Shown one piece after another: positions 24,794 through 34,087 of a stretch of DNA of 64,000 bases. The notes under the pieces were generated by a model, which saw only the letters and a list, made by a program, of their open reading frames with translations, was not told the origin of the DNA and did no database searches. Position 1 is the stretch's first letter. The number at the start of each line of letters is the position of its first letter. The translations under genes and the position numbers were made by a program. The DNA is from Hymenopellis radicata (taxonomy: Eukaryota > Basidiomycota > Agaricomycetes > Agaricales > Physalacriaceae), in contig JADNRX010000117.1 of assembly GCA_015501595.1 (NCBI GenBank), positions 1 to 64,000 on the forward strand, in the 5' to 3' direction.

Positions 24794-25465
24794 TCACTTC
24801 AAGTCCTCAGCAGCTACCCAGAAGTCGAACTGCTGTGGGAAATCGCCATTGCATGTGGCGATGTACATTGGGTTGTCAATATTGGGCCCGACCTGGACGC
24901 AGAAGCTGTTCGCCACATTGAGGATCAGACAGTCAGTGGCTAAGAAGCTGCCCGTGTCGTACGCCAGCCTGTCGCAGCTGCTGCAGAAGACGTTCCACAT
25001 TTGCGCGCTGTGGCGAGTGAGTTAGATTGGATGCAAGAAAGACTCCGGAGGCTGGGACGAACCCGTCGCGTTGATCAAAGGACTTGAACTTGAGGATACT
25101 ATCAATGGGATCGTATGCAACAATCAAATCATGGTTGTTAAACTCCCTATTTCATCATCGTCAGTCCATCTCCTCATTCCATCCAAGCAATAACATTACT
25201 TGATAGTAAACCCCTCCTCATCATCCCTCAGCTCCAAGTCAAACTCGGGCGTATCCGGGTTCTTAATCCTCAGCCGCGAAATGATCTCAGCGTCGTTTGC
25301 CGCGGATGCCATAGCCCACTCGCGCTGGTTGTTGATGATCGTCATGCCCGCGTCGGCGAAATCGGGTATGCAGCCTTTGTACTCGCCGGTCTGCAGCGAG
25401 GCGGATACGGCGGAGATGGTGGAGACGGAGAGGAGGAGGGTGAGGGAAGGGGTGAATTGGAACAT
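24794..25465 (-). CDS. Small secreted cysteine-containing protein
   Basis: Start ATG 25465 gives a clear signal peptide, MFQFTPSLTLLLSVSTISAV, with likely cleavage after SAVSA. Two introns: one of 53 nt after FTIK and one starting GTTCGTCCC, joined in phase to AQMWNVFCSSCDRLAYD. The mature protein is about 165 residues with about six cysteines (including FCSSC, CLIL, FCVQV, ATCNG) and ends FDFWVAAEDLK. No family recognised. Candidate small secreted protein. Confidence 0.7.
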
Positions 25466-25893
25466 CTTTCGTTCTGTTAAGGGGATCGGTTTTCGAGGGA
25501 GGGAGCTAGTAAGAAGGTGAGGGAGAAGGTGAATGAGAATGAGAATGAGAACAAGTGCGTTCCCGGTTGAGAGACATTTATAGGAACGACGACGGCGAGC
25601 ACGGTTGTAAGAGAAGGGCCAAGTACTAGAGGTTCTTCGGGTACAGTGGTAATGATGTGTGGGCCAGGGATCGTGTCGGCGTTGACACCAGGGACAAGGA
25701 GATGAGTCCGAGTCGATCAGGATCTGCAGTGGGCTGTACAAGGAGGGGGCGTAGTTCAAGTTTATGCCAATAGGATTTGTATAGTCGATGGAAAGATTCG
25801 TAGGGAAGTATGTAGAGTCCGGGGATGCAGCGGATGATGATCCTACCTAAATCCTACCCACTTCCAGATTACGTCAGTGACCAACAAAGTATC

Positions 25894-25986
25894 GACCCCT
25901 TAGCTCAGTGGTAGAGTGTGTGATTCCAGCTTTCCTTCTGAGGAAGTGCTTCCACAAGGCCATCCGTTCGATCCGGGTAGGGGTCA
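25894..25986 (+). tRNA. tRNA-Trp(CCA) with 21-nt intron
   Basis: Acceptor stem GACCCCT (25894-25900) pairs perfectly with AGGGGTC (25979-25985); the discriminator is A. The D arm holds the A box TAGCTCAGTGG, and the T arm ATCCG/CGGGT has loop TTCGATC (B box from 25966). The anticodon loop reads TT-CCA-G, giving anticodon CCA at 25926-25928, then an intron at 25930-25950 in the canonical place one base 3' of the anticodon. The anticodon stem TGTGA/CCACA has one A-C mismatch. Without the intron the length is 72 nt. CCA decodes UGG (tryptophan). Confidence 0.88.
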
Positions 25987-26038
25987 TTGAAAGTCTTTAG
26001 CGTTGATTTTTGAAAGAAATTTCTAATTCTTTGAAGTT

Positions 26039-26368
26039 TAAGTTGGCACAGTAACCTCCGGGGGTGTTAGTAACGGTATTGATATCAACCCCCCGGGAGG
26101 CCCTGGTTTTGAAACCGTTAGTAACGGTTTCGATACCGGCACGTGTTTTGAACACGTGATGTGGTGCAGCGGCTCGCCACCCTCATCCCGCCCTTGTCCC
26201 GCCACTCTCAGCTTCTCTTAGCACCAGCGCGCCGTCACGTGAAGTGATCACGTGCCGGTATCGAAACCTACCTCCCGACCCCCGACAGTTTCAATACCGT
26301 ATCGATACTGTTAGTAACTGCAGTAAACCCGAGGTGTATCAAAACCTAGGGTTTACTTCACCACCCTA
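26039..26368. mobile_element. hAT-type MITE, 330 bp
   Basis: Flanked by a perfect 8-bp duplication TTGAAGTT (26031-26038 and 26369-26376). Ends are loosely inverted: TAAGTTGGCACAGTAACC at the left and TAGGGTGGTGAAGTAAACC read inward from the right. Both arms carry further palindromes (GGTTTCGATACC, CACGTG), so the element could fold into a large hairpin. No coding capacity. Confidence 0.8.
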
Positions 26369-26413
26369 TTGAAGTTTGAACTTTGATTCTAATTTCTAAC
26401 TAGGGTTGCGTAG

Positions 26414-26811
26414 TAGGGTCGTGGAAATAACCTCGGGGGTGGTAAATAACTGTTATTTACCTACCCTCCCAGAGGTCCAGGTTATTTACCTGCACGTGAT
26501 ATTTTCACGTGACGTCTCCCCGGGGGAGTGCCATGCAGCAGCCGTCAACTGTTTTCAGTCTTTCCCCTCCAGATGTCACAATTTCCTTGGTCCCATCAGA
26601 GTTAGATAGATTTTAATGGCAATGGTAACTTTGCTTGCCTCTGAATATAGTGCATACTACCTTTTTCCGTGCGCCACACATCACGTGGATATGTCACGTG
26701 CAGGTAAATAACCTACCTCCAACAGACTTAGGTTACAAACCGGTAAATAACCGGTAATTTACCGGGAAACAACCTCTTGGTACTCTAACCTAGGTTGTTT
26801 CCACTACCCTA
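26414..26811. mobile_element. hAT-type MITE, 398 bp
   Basis: Inverted ends TAGGGTCGTGGAAATAACCT and TAGGGTAGTGGAAACAACCT, with an 8-bp duplication TTGCGTAG / TTGCGCAG (one mismatch) at 26406-26413 and 26812-26819. Internally it is full of GGTAAATAACC palindromes and CACGTG sites. No coding capacity. It sits 46 bp from the previous MITE. Confidence 0.75.
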
Positions 26812-26831
26812 TTGCGCAGTACATTCCTCCG

Positions 26832-26975
26832 TAGGGTGGCACAGTAAACCTCCCGGGGGTGTTAATAACGGTATTGATACCGACCCCCCGGGAGGCCCTA
26901 GTTTTAAAACCGTTACTAACGGTTTCGATACCGGCACGTGTGTTTGACCACGTGATGTGGCGCAGTGGCGCGCCG
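26832..26975. repeat. Truncated relative of the 26.0 kb MITE
   Basis: Begins TAGGGTGGCACAGTAAACC and repeats the left 130 bp of the element at 26039, including the AACGGTATTGAT, CCCCCCGGGAGGCCCT, GGTTTCGATACC and CACGTG blocks. I could not find a matching right end or target duplication, so it is probably truncated. A stray GGTGGCACAGTAAG recurs at about 27226. Confidence 0.6.
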
Positions 26976-27415
26976 CCAAGAATCCACACTGCAGAAAGGG
27001 TCAATTTAGGGTTCTGCCATGTTTCTAGCTTATAAATAGCATTTATTGTGGTTCTTAGCTACCCTTTCACCTGTTCCTGCCTGGTCCCGCTGATCTTGAA
27101 TAACCGGTTAAATATCCAATGGCGCGATATTCTGTGCAACCCTAAACTTTCTGACATAGGGTGCCCGGTGGTGCCGGTGATTCCTGACAATGGTTCTTGA
27201 TGAATCTTGAAGATCCTACGGCTACGGGGGTGGCACAGTAAGTATCAAACTCGGTGACTAATAAACCCTATCAGTATCATTGCAAAAAACAAGGATTCCG
27301 CAACAGCCAGTCAATGTAGAACTATATTGAAGTTACATTCGTCTCTCGAGAAATATGGTATACTATGATATGTTGGATGAAGCCAAGATGCATACATAGT
27401 ATTGATGTTCAAATT
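26976..27415. other. Intergenic; no supported gene
   Basis: AT-rich DNA between MITE remnants and the 3' end of the second MYND gene. Nothing recognised. Confidence 0.4.
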
Positions 27416-28111
27416 TCAAAGGTAATCATTCTTGAGGCACTTTGCGATCTCCCCGCAATTGCCGCACTTCCTAGCCTCAGCCTCATATGCATTAGGATCG
27501 AACTCATCGGGGTGGCGATCGCCCTTGTAAGACTTGCCTGTGGCGGAGCTCATATGGTACCATTGTGGCTCTACAAGGGAAGATAAGATCCCGAGCGGAT
27601 GCAGAGCTAGGCACTAACCCATTTCACAGTACTTTCTGCCGAAATTCGAGTTGGGGCAGTAACACGAACCTGATTTGGACGGTCAGAAAACGTGAACTTA
27701 TATAGAAGCCTGAAGGAATGCATGGCGACGCACCTCGAGAGTGATGGCAGCCGCAACTTTCGCATGCAATGTAGCTGCAGTCGGGGCATTCTTCCTGGTC
27801 GTCGCACTCTTCTGGGTCAAACCTGACATTGCACCCAGTGCAGTGCGTCTTCCGCGGCTTCTTCTTCAGCTTCTCCGCGTCTCTGGCCTCCTGCGCTTCG
27901 TTGATCTCGCGAACCTTGGCATAGAGAGCGCAACCTTTCTTGTGGATGGACCAGTCTTCCTTTTGGCACACGGCCGAGCTGCAGATGTGTTGATCGGTGC
28001 AGTGGGAAGGAAGGGGAGTGTGGCGTACCAGTAGTAGGCATTTTTGCAGACGGAGCAGCGCATGTCCACGCCTGTGAGAGAAGTACAGTTCTGGTTCTCG
28101 CACATAGGCAT
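27416..28111 (-). CDS. MYND zinc-finger protein, paralogue 2
   Basis: About 180 residues, start ATG 28111 (MPMCENQNCTSL). A short intron splits the MYND codon as in paralogue 1, giving KNAYYCSAVCQKEDWSIHKKGC. A charged helix (INEAQEARDAEKLKKKP) leads to the second ribbon THCTGCNVRFDPEE, CPDCSYIACESCGC. Two more introns join GSCYCPNSNFGRKYC, PQWYHMSSATGKSYKGDRHP and CGNCGEIAKCLKNDYL. All zinc ligands are present and frames hold, so it looks functional. It lies downstream of the broken A-T-TE copy 2 in the same orientation. Confidence 0.82.
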
Positions 28112-28220
28112 CTTGGGCGAAGGAGATGGACGTAACAGTCAAAGCCGTGGGCGTGCGAGAATTAAACGCGAAGTATAACAACACGTGTTTTGTGACATAA
28201 AAGCGCGGGCCGGCATCCAT
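28112..28220 (-). promoter_or_regulatory. Promoter module of MYND paralogue 2
   Basis: Read on the minus strand: TTTTATGTCACAAAACACGT, then GTTGTTATACTTCGCG, then CTGTTACGTCCATC, ending just before the ATG. Two further copies of the same ordered blocks lie at 11915 and 12290. The conserved order of an E-box and a TGTCAC site suggests real regulatory elements. Confidence 0.5.
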
Positions 28221-28507
28221 TGAACTTGAAGTTACAAACTCTGCCTTTTATGTCGCAGGAGAACAAGGCGTTGTGGACGAGCATCCTCGATGATCTGGGA
28301 CAAGATGTGGAAGGGGTCGCATAACAAATGCTGGCAGGACTTGGTTGTGCCTAGATAGTGAGAGGCCGGGGTTGATGTGGTCCAGCAAGAAGCCCAAGTT
28401 GTCGAGGTGGAGGTCCCCAACATCGGGTTGTTGCCGATCAAGACCTTGAAGTCAAAAGGTAAGGGAGTTGAACACGGAGGACAGGTTCGTCGTGTCCGTG
28501 ATTGAGA

Positions 28508-28991
28508 GAGGCATGTTGCAGTGGAGTCACACCGTACACATTAACCAACCGCACGACTACGATTCCCGGAGGCGATGGCGCGTCTGTAATGCGTATAGTA
28601 TCGAAGACAATTGGGTCTTCGATAATTGAGATTGGCGGCACGGAGATGAAAGCCAATGACTTTCTAAGAAGTAAGGGACTCGGGTGGAATGGCAGGTATA
28701 TGTGGCGCATTTTGTCCACAAGGGGAACTAAGAATAACATTCGACGTACACAGACATCGCGTATTTGTTGGTCCAGACCGCAGAGAGTACAAATGGGAAA
28801 TCACATCCACGAAGCCTCGGGTGGGTTTCTCTTCGCCGTAGTTTGTTCAACTGGTCATCTCACCTTACGCTCATAGTTAATCCCCAATGACAATCACCAC
28901 ATTCCACAGACACCACATTGGCTTTCTATCGCATACGCAGAAAGCCTCCTTGGAGATAGGGCCAATGACGGTGAAGGCGGCGTATGATTGA
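28508..28991 (+). pseudogene. DUF6593-domain gene, partial or frameshifted
   Basis: The reading TLTNRTTTIPGGDGAS, then KTIGSSIIEIGGTEMKANDF, joins over a 58-nt intron (donor GTATAT, acceptor ACACAG) to RHRVFVGPDRREYKWEITST, which matches the DUF6593 pattern (GSSII-IGG, FxGPDxRxYKW). After the next intron the frame reads LIPNDN and then must shift by one base to continue TTFHRHHIGFLSHTQKASLE, the expected C-terminal strands. The 5' exon is not found. Either a decaying copy or an assembly indel near 28893. DUF6593 proteins have no known function. Confidence 0.55.
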
Positions 28992-29273
28992 TGGAGGCTG
29001 TGCCGACTAGCTCAACTGGTTTGATATCAATGTACCAACACCCGCTGTGGTCACGTCAACTGCAGTATAAGACATTCGAGTTCCTCGTTGTTGTGCATAC
29101 GTCAACGATGTTGCGCTACAAGGTGAGGTCGAAGTTGACGGAGGTGACGGAACGGATTTCACTTGACGCGTTCGACAACCGTACACGATGTGCGCCACAC
29201 ATTCAAATCTATGATAGGGTGACTACTTACAAGTACATTCTTATTACATGACGTTCGAAATAACAAATGAAAG

Positions 29274-31305
29274 TTAAAAGCCCTCCTGCAAACTGCGAAT
29301 GACTTTTTCGTTCATCAAGAATTCATAGTGCCCACCCTCCAGCAGGACAACTCGAGTCCCAGGCAGATACTTTGCTCCCAGATCAGCCCAGTCCTCTTTA
29401 TCCTCGTCAGCAACAGCGCCCACCGCACCCGTCTTGGCGGCATAAACACAAACAGGTGCCTTGACGGACGCCATCCATTTGACCATAAGCTCCAGCGACG
29501 ACGCGCCAGTCGAGTCGGTCGTCAGATCATATACATAGTCGGCAACGAGGGTGATATACTTCTTGACCGTGTTAGCGGCCGTTTTCATAAGCGCCGGAGC
29601 CGGAAGTCCCTTCGAAGCATTAAGGAAAGCTTGAAATTGCTTCTCCATAATTGGCCAGTTTGCGTCTCGCCTCATGAGCCCGCTGATGGTGTCTCTAGAC
29701 AGCGCCACAAACTTTTCTCGATTAGCCGGGTTTCTGGATCGACGTTACCCACCCGGTTGGCCGCGTAAACGAACAAAGGCGGGAAATGGTCGAGCATGGC
29801 CAGTTGGACGACGTCGTCACCATTGTCCTCGAAGAGCTTGGCGAGCGCAAAGCCAAGGATACTCGTCGACGAGTATGCAGCAAGTCGGTATGGCCCCGTC
29901 GGTTGCTGCTCCTTGATCTTCGCAAAGTAGAAAGCAGCCATTTCATCCAGCGTCGTCAATGGCGTGTCGGGAGTGACTTGCAGCGTCCAGACAGCAGTCC
30001 GAAACTTCTCCGTGTACGCTGCGTACTCGAAGAAGAAACCACCAGCACCTGTCGAATTTATAAGGATACGAGTTGACTGGTAACAGTCAGACTAACCGTG
30101 AATCATAATCAGAGGTGGCTCCCCCTTTCCTTCCAATAGCTTCACCACACTTTGACCAGACATTGGAAGGGGTGGATCGGCTGGATAATATCCGTCCTTC
30201 TCCTCCTCCAGCTCCTGTGCGCTAGGAACCCTGAAAGAACCGATGACGAAACCACGGATAAAGGCGCTCAATGAGACAATTGTCGGGAACTCGAACACAA
30301 AGTTCTGCGGCAAGAGCCGAATGGCGGAGAGTGGAACAGCTTTCGACTGGTGTATTGCACGAAGAAGCGAGTTACGAATAGACGTTGCGGTTAAACTGCA
30401 AGCGAATATCATCAGCCAATGCTCTCCAGAGAAGTATATGAGAACGATACCTATCGCCACCAACATCAAAGATATTCATGTCGCCCGTGATAGAAGGAGA
30501 GAGAACGTCATGAACTATGCTACGAAACGAAGATGGTGATATTCTTCAGATCCCATGAGTCCGGCGGGGCTCCTTGGGTGCGCGAAACTTCGTCGCGGCA
30601 TTATATATGCCTTCGATCTCGTCGTGATATAGTTCGATAATGGCACCTCGACGAAGAGATCCTTTGGACGTGTATTCGAAAGGCTTAGAAGGACTCGCCA
30701 CGAGAATCATCTACTACGATCCCGCAATCAATCCATTTCACGCGGACTGGAAGTCAACTACACTCACCTCTTTGTAAATCCTCGAGTGTTGTGGGGCTTG
30801 TTCATGGGCGATCGTCACGGTGTCCCTACATAGGAAGCAAGGTTGAGTGAAGCAGACAATTAGAACGACTTGATACGACCAGATCTTGTTGCGAAGTCCG
30901 CAAGCTTCTCAGAATCGGTTGGGTCGAAAAGCGTATTCAGGTCGTGGGAGAATAAGCACGCCAGGTTGAAACTTGGCCCTCCGAACATAATCGCATTGGC
31001 GAGGTGTTTGTCACCCCGCAATATAATCTCTACAGAAAACACCATCAGCATATATTTCCCCCCTACAGCCGGGAGAACTGTCACCTATAGGTACCGGATT
31101 CGTCTACATGGACGACGAAGAAGTCAGTCTGTCGGAGTCAATGCACGACGATTACCTTTTCCTGAAATAGATGTCAGCAGATGTGCCTCAAGGCGGTACA
31201 GTACATACACCAGTGCTATGTGTGATCTGGTCATCTAAACGTCTCGCTTGTTACCACAGAGTCAGGGAACGCAAGTGCCCGCCTCACCTGCTCGGCCGTA
31301 TATCT
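29274..31305 (-). pseudogene. A-T-TE synthetase copy 2, 3' part
   Basis: Carries the end of the adenylation domain, the carrier and the thioesterase of a paralogue of the gene at 12858. It resumes exactly where the 58.6-60.4 kb part stops: GAGATATACGGCCGAGCAG at 31305 continues into DDQITHSTGEK, IEIILRGDKHLANAIMFG, the GGDSL carrier and the thioesterase RLAAYSSTSILGFALA, ending at 29274. Besides the transposon it has a one-base deletion near 29735 (GATCC-AGAAACC against copy 1) and a compensated pair of indels at about 30955-31000 (FGGPSFNLACLF against FGRAKFQPGVLI). It is therefore a decaying copy. The tail VIRSLQEGF is still conserved. Confidence 0.85.
31297..31305 (+). repeat. Left target-site duplication of the KDZ element
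   Basis: CGTATATCT, repeated at 58593-58601. Copy 1 of the disrupted gene has a single ATATACG at the same codons, which is the empty site. Confidence 0.85.
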
Positions 31306-31306
31306 C

Positions 31307-31335
31307 AGAAAGCAGCTTCTGCTGGCGATCGCCTC
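31307..31335 (+). repeat. Left terminal inverted repeat
   Basis: Pairs with 58564-58592 on the other strand with 24 of 29 bases identical; the longest exact run is CTGCTGGCGATCG. Confidence 0.85.
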
Positions 31336-31474
31336 CGATCGCCTCTCGGAGCCTACCTGCAGGTGTCTTCGACGCCGGCTGCGCCGACTGTGGGCGGAGG
31401 TAGCTGCTCCAGCGCCGGCTGCTGCTTTCGGGGCATTTGGGGTATTTACCGGTAGACATAGCCTTCTGTTCATC

Positions 31475-31812
31475 ACCTATAGGTAGCATTTTAGTGCACC
31501 TGCAGGTACATTCGGACGTTACCTTACAGGTGCTCTTAGACGTTACCTGCAGGTGTATTCAGATCTTACCTACAGGTGTACTCAGACGTTACCTGCAGGT
31601 GCTCTTACGACATTACCTGCAGGTGTATTGGGATCTTGCCTACAGGTGTACTCAGACGTCACCTGCAGGTGCTCTTAGACGTTACCTGTAGGTGTATTCA
31701 GATCTTACCTACAGGTGTACTCAGAGGTTACCTGCAGGTGCTCTTACGACATTACCTGCAGGTGTACTCGGACGTTACCTGCAGGTGCTCTTAGACGTTA
31801 CCTACAGGTTCT
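31475..31812 (+). repeat. Left subterminal palindrome array
   Basis: About fourteen units of 23 bp, each with a palindromic core ACCTGCAGGT or ACCTACAGGT followed by spacers like GTACTCAGACGTT or GCTCTTAGACGTT. Single cores also occur at 31355, 31916, 31988, 32011 and 32035. The right end carries the same kind of core at the same spacing, so these are likely transposase-binding sites. Confidence 0.85.
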
Positions 31813-31821
31813 CTTCGGGCT

Positions 31822-31876
31822 GATGACGTAGATGAATCTGAGTTTCAGCTTAGTAGTCAGATTCATGTACGTCATT
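31822..31876. repeat. Hairpin palindrome, copy 1
   Basis: Arms ATGACGTAGATGAATCTGA and its near complement around a loop of about 16 bp. Related hairpins lie at 43991 and 50136. Confidence 0.7.
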
Positions 31877-32133
31877 ACAACCCTAACCACAGATGGGTCT
31901 CAAACACTCTGAATGCACCTGCAGGTAACATTGTAGCACTCCTATATATGCACGTCATACATTTGTTGTCTACATACATATATATGAACCTACAGGTCAT
32001 TTTAGGAAGCACCTGTAGGATCATATCTCCCAATGTACCTATAGGATTAGATCCTAAACTGTATAGTTTTTTTATATGTGGCTTGATCCTGCGACCATAA
32101 ACATTTTGTGCAGCACGCTCATTGTTGCGCCAC

Positions 32134-34030
32134 ATGGATACACGGTGGCAGCCTCCCGTCTTAGAACCTGGAGCAGTCTGTCCTGACTGTAATACGGGCG
32201 TTATCACAGAGCTATTCCTGTGTCAAGGTAAAGGGGAGAATCCAGCTAATAAAGGCGCTTATTTTGCCAAGGTATGTTTGTCGTCCTCTTTCAATAGGCG
32301 CTCATTTATATTTTCAGTGCTCTCGCAACCATTCCACGTTCTCGGCACCACATGTCATTCCAGAATGTCATGGCTTCTGGTGGGCAACGAATGGCACCTT
32401 GATTCCACGATCCCAAGACCAAAAGGTATTAATTTTTCGTAACCTAGCATATCGCTGTTTCTCATATTCTATACAGGCCAAATGCGTCGAATGCAAGAAG
32501 AATACACCTCGACAGGGCTGTACATATGCTGCGTGCTTAGGTTGCTGCCTCAAAGTCGCGGAGAGGCTTGATCAAGCTTGTATTGTATCTGGTCACCGGC
32601 GGCCAAAAGAAAGTATACAAGGTGCGAATATGCTCTACTCCTCCTTTGCAAGCCTTTTCATATATAATATAGCATCAGCATCCTCGTCTACAATACATGG
32701 TTTATCGTCAGAACTTCCTATAGGCAGCTTCAGCTCCAGCTCGCCACGTTTCTCTAGTCCGCCTGTCAGCCCTACTCCTTCCCCTTCCCCTTCCCCGTCC
32801 AAGACTCCTTTGCCGTCTACGACTTCCTTGCCATCTATGGCTCCTTCTCCCTCTACGACTCCTTCTCCCTCTACGACTCCTTCTCCCTCTAAGTCTTCTT
32901 TATCGTCCAAATCTCCTATGAAACCTGCACAATACAAGAATCTTGGACCATACTATACTCAAAATCATCCTAATGCCTCATCTCCTTTTCGTTCCAACTC
33001 ATATTCGCCTATTGCAACGTCACAGTCCAAACAGCAGCTTAGTCAAGATATCAAGTCATCTATTACTATTCGTTGGGTTCAGGTATATTATTCATTATTC
33101 TCTGAATATTTCTCATCGTTAATCCTAGGCCAACGACATGAAACCATTGACTATTAGAACTGTAGTCAAGACACTACCTCAGTTTCGTCCAGGCGATTCT
33201 GAGACGCTCCTTGCTGGCATCCAGAAAACAGCTCTTCCTCGATACTGTGAAGTTGGCGATGATGGTTGTTGGGCACTATCTGACATTCCACTCCAAAATC
33301 TCTCCAATGGCGCCCAAATCCTTTAGGAGATCCCTCATTATCAGGAACTCCTTGTCCTGCTGCTATACTAGATATAGAAGTTTCCGCCGAACCTGTTACT
33401 CCCAAAAAGCGCCGAAAGACTGCTCCGTTTTCTTCTAGTCCTGAAAAACGTCCCAAAGTCGAGTTTGTGTTCATCCATTTTGCTTGCTCGCTTCAATTAA
33501 TCAATATCCTTATCTAGACCTATTCGTTCTTCCACACCATTGGACGTTATCAATATTAGTGATAGCGAAGAAATATCTTCGCCAATAAAGCAAGAGTATG
33601 TTCGATCTTAGTTTATATTTTCATGCTAATAAGCCTTACAGAACCCCTCCTCATCATCATCAACTGCACCCCATCGTAAGTGTTTACCTAACAGTTGATT
33701 AATCTACTAACTGCTATTTAACAGAGTTAACAAACGTGGCGTCACTTTCCCTCTCAAGTATGCCTGTGATATGGCTCTCACTTTCGTGTTATGGAGAGAT
33801 ATATGGCCGATGATAATTTATCTATGGAACCTGCCTTCAAACAAGCATTTCCTCAAAGTACATTCGTACTGAAAACTGTTCAGCGCCATTTGCAGGCTTG
33901 GAGGTTTCAGAATCACCACACAGGCTTTCAGAAAACGTTGGAACTAGCAATTGAATGTGGTCGTGAAGAGGATGGCAAGTGGAATCAAGTTAGAAGTCTG
34001 TTTGAGAATCTTAACCGTCGTTCATCTTAA
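32134..34030 (+). CDS. GRF-like zinc-finger protein with SUMO-interaction-like motif
   Basis: First cargo gene. Start ATG 32134 (MDTRWQPPVLEPG). Exons 1-2 join CPDCNTGVITELFLCQ, NPANKGAYFAK|CSRNHSTF and ECHGFWWATNGTL, resembling a GRF zinc finger (C-C, G-x-x-F-x-x-C, CxxFxW). Exon 3 is a second cysteine cluster, AKCVECKKNTPRQGC, CLGCCLKVAERLDQAC, ending in a histidine. Then a long Ser/Pro low-complexity region, TIRWVQANDMKPLTIRTVVK, a basic KKRRKTAP stretch and VINISDSEEISSP, which looks like a SUMO-interaction motif. The last part (33791-34030; TFVLKTVQRHLQAW) is probably the C-terminus, but I could not fix the exon junctions between 33660 and 33800. GRF fingers bind single-stranded nucleic acid; a role in the element's mobility is inference. 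Confidence 0.65.
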
Positions 34031-34087
34031 TATACATTCCTAAGTAGTCGTCAGTGATAATACCTATAGGATTCTTTCCAATTTTGA

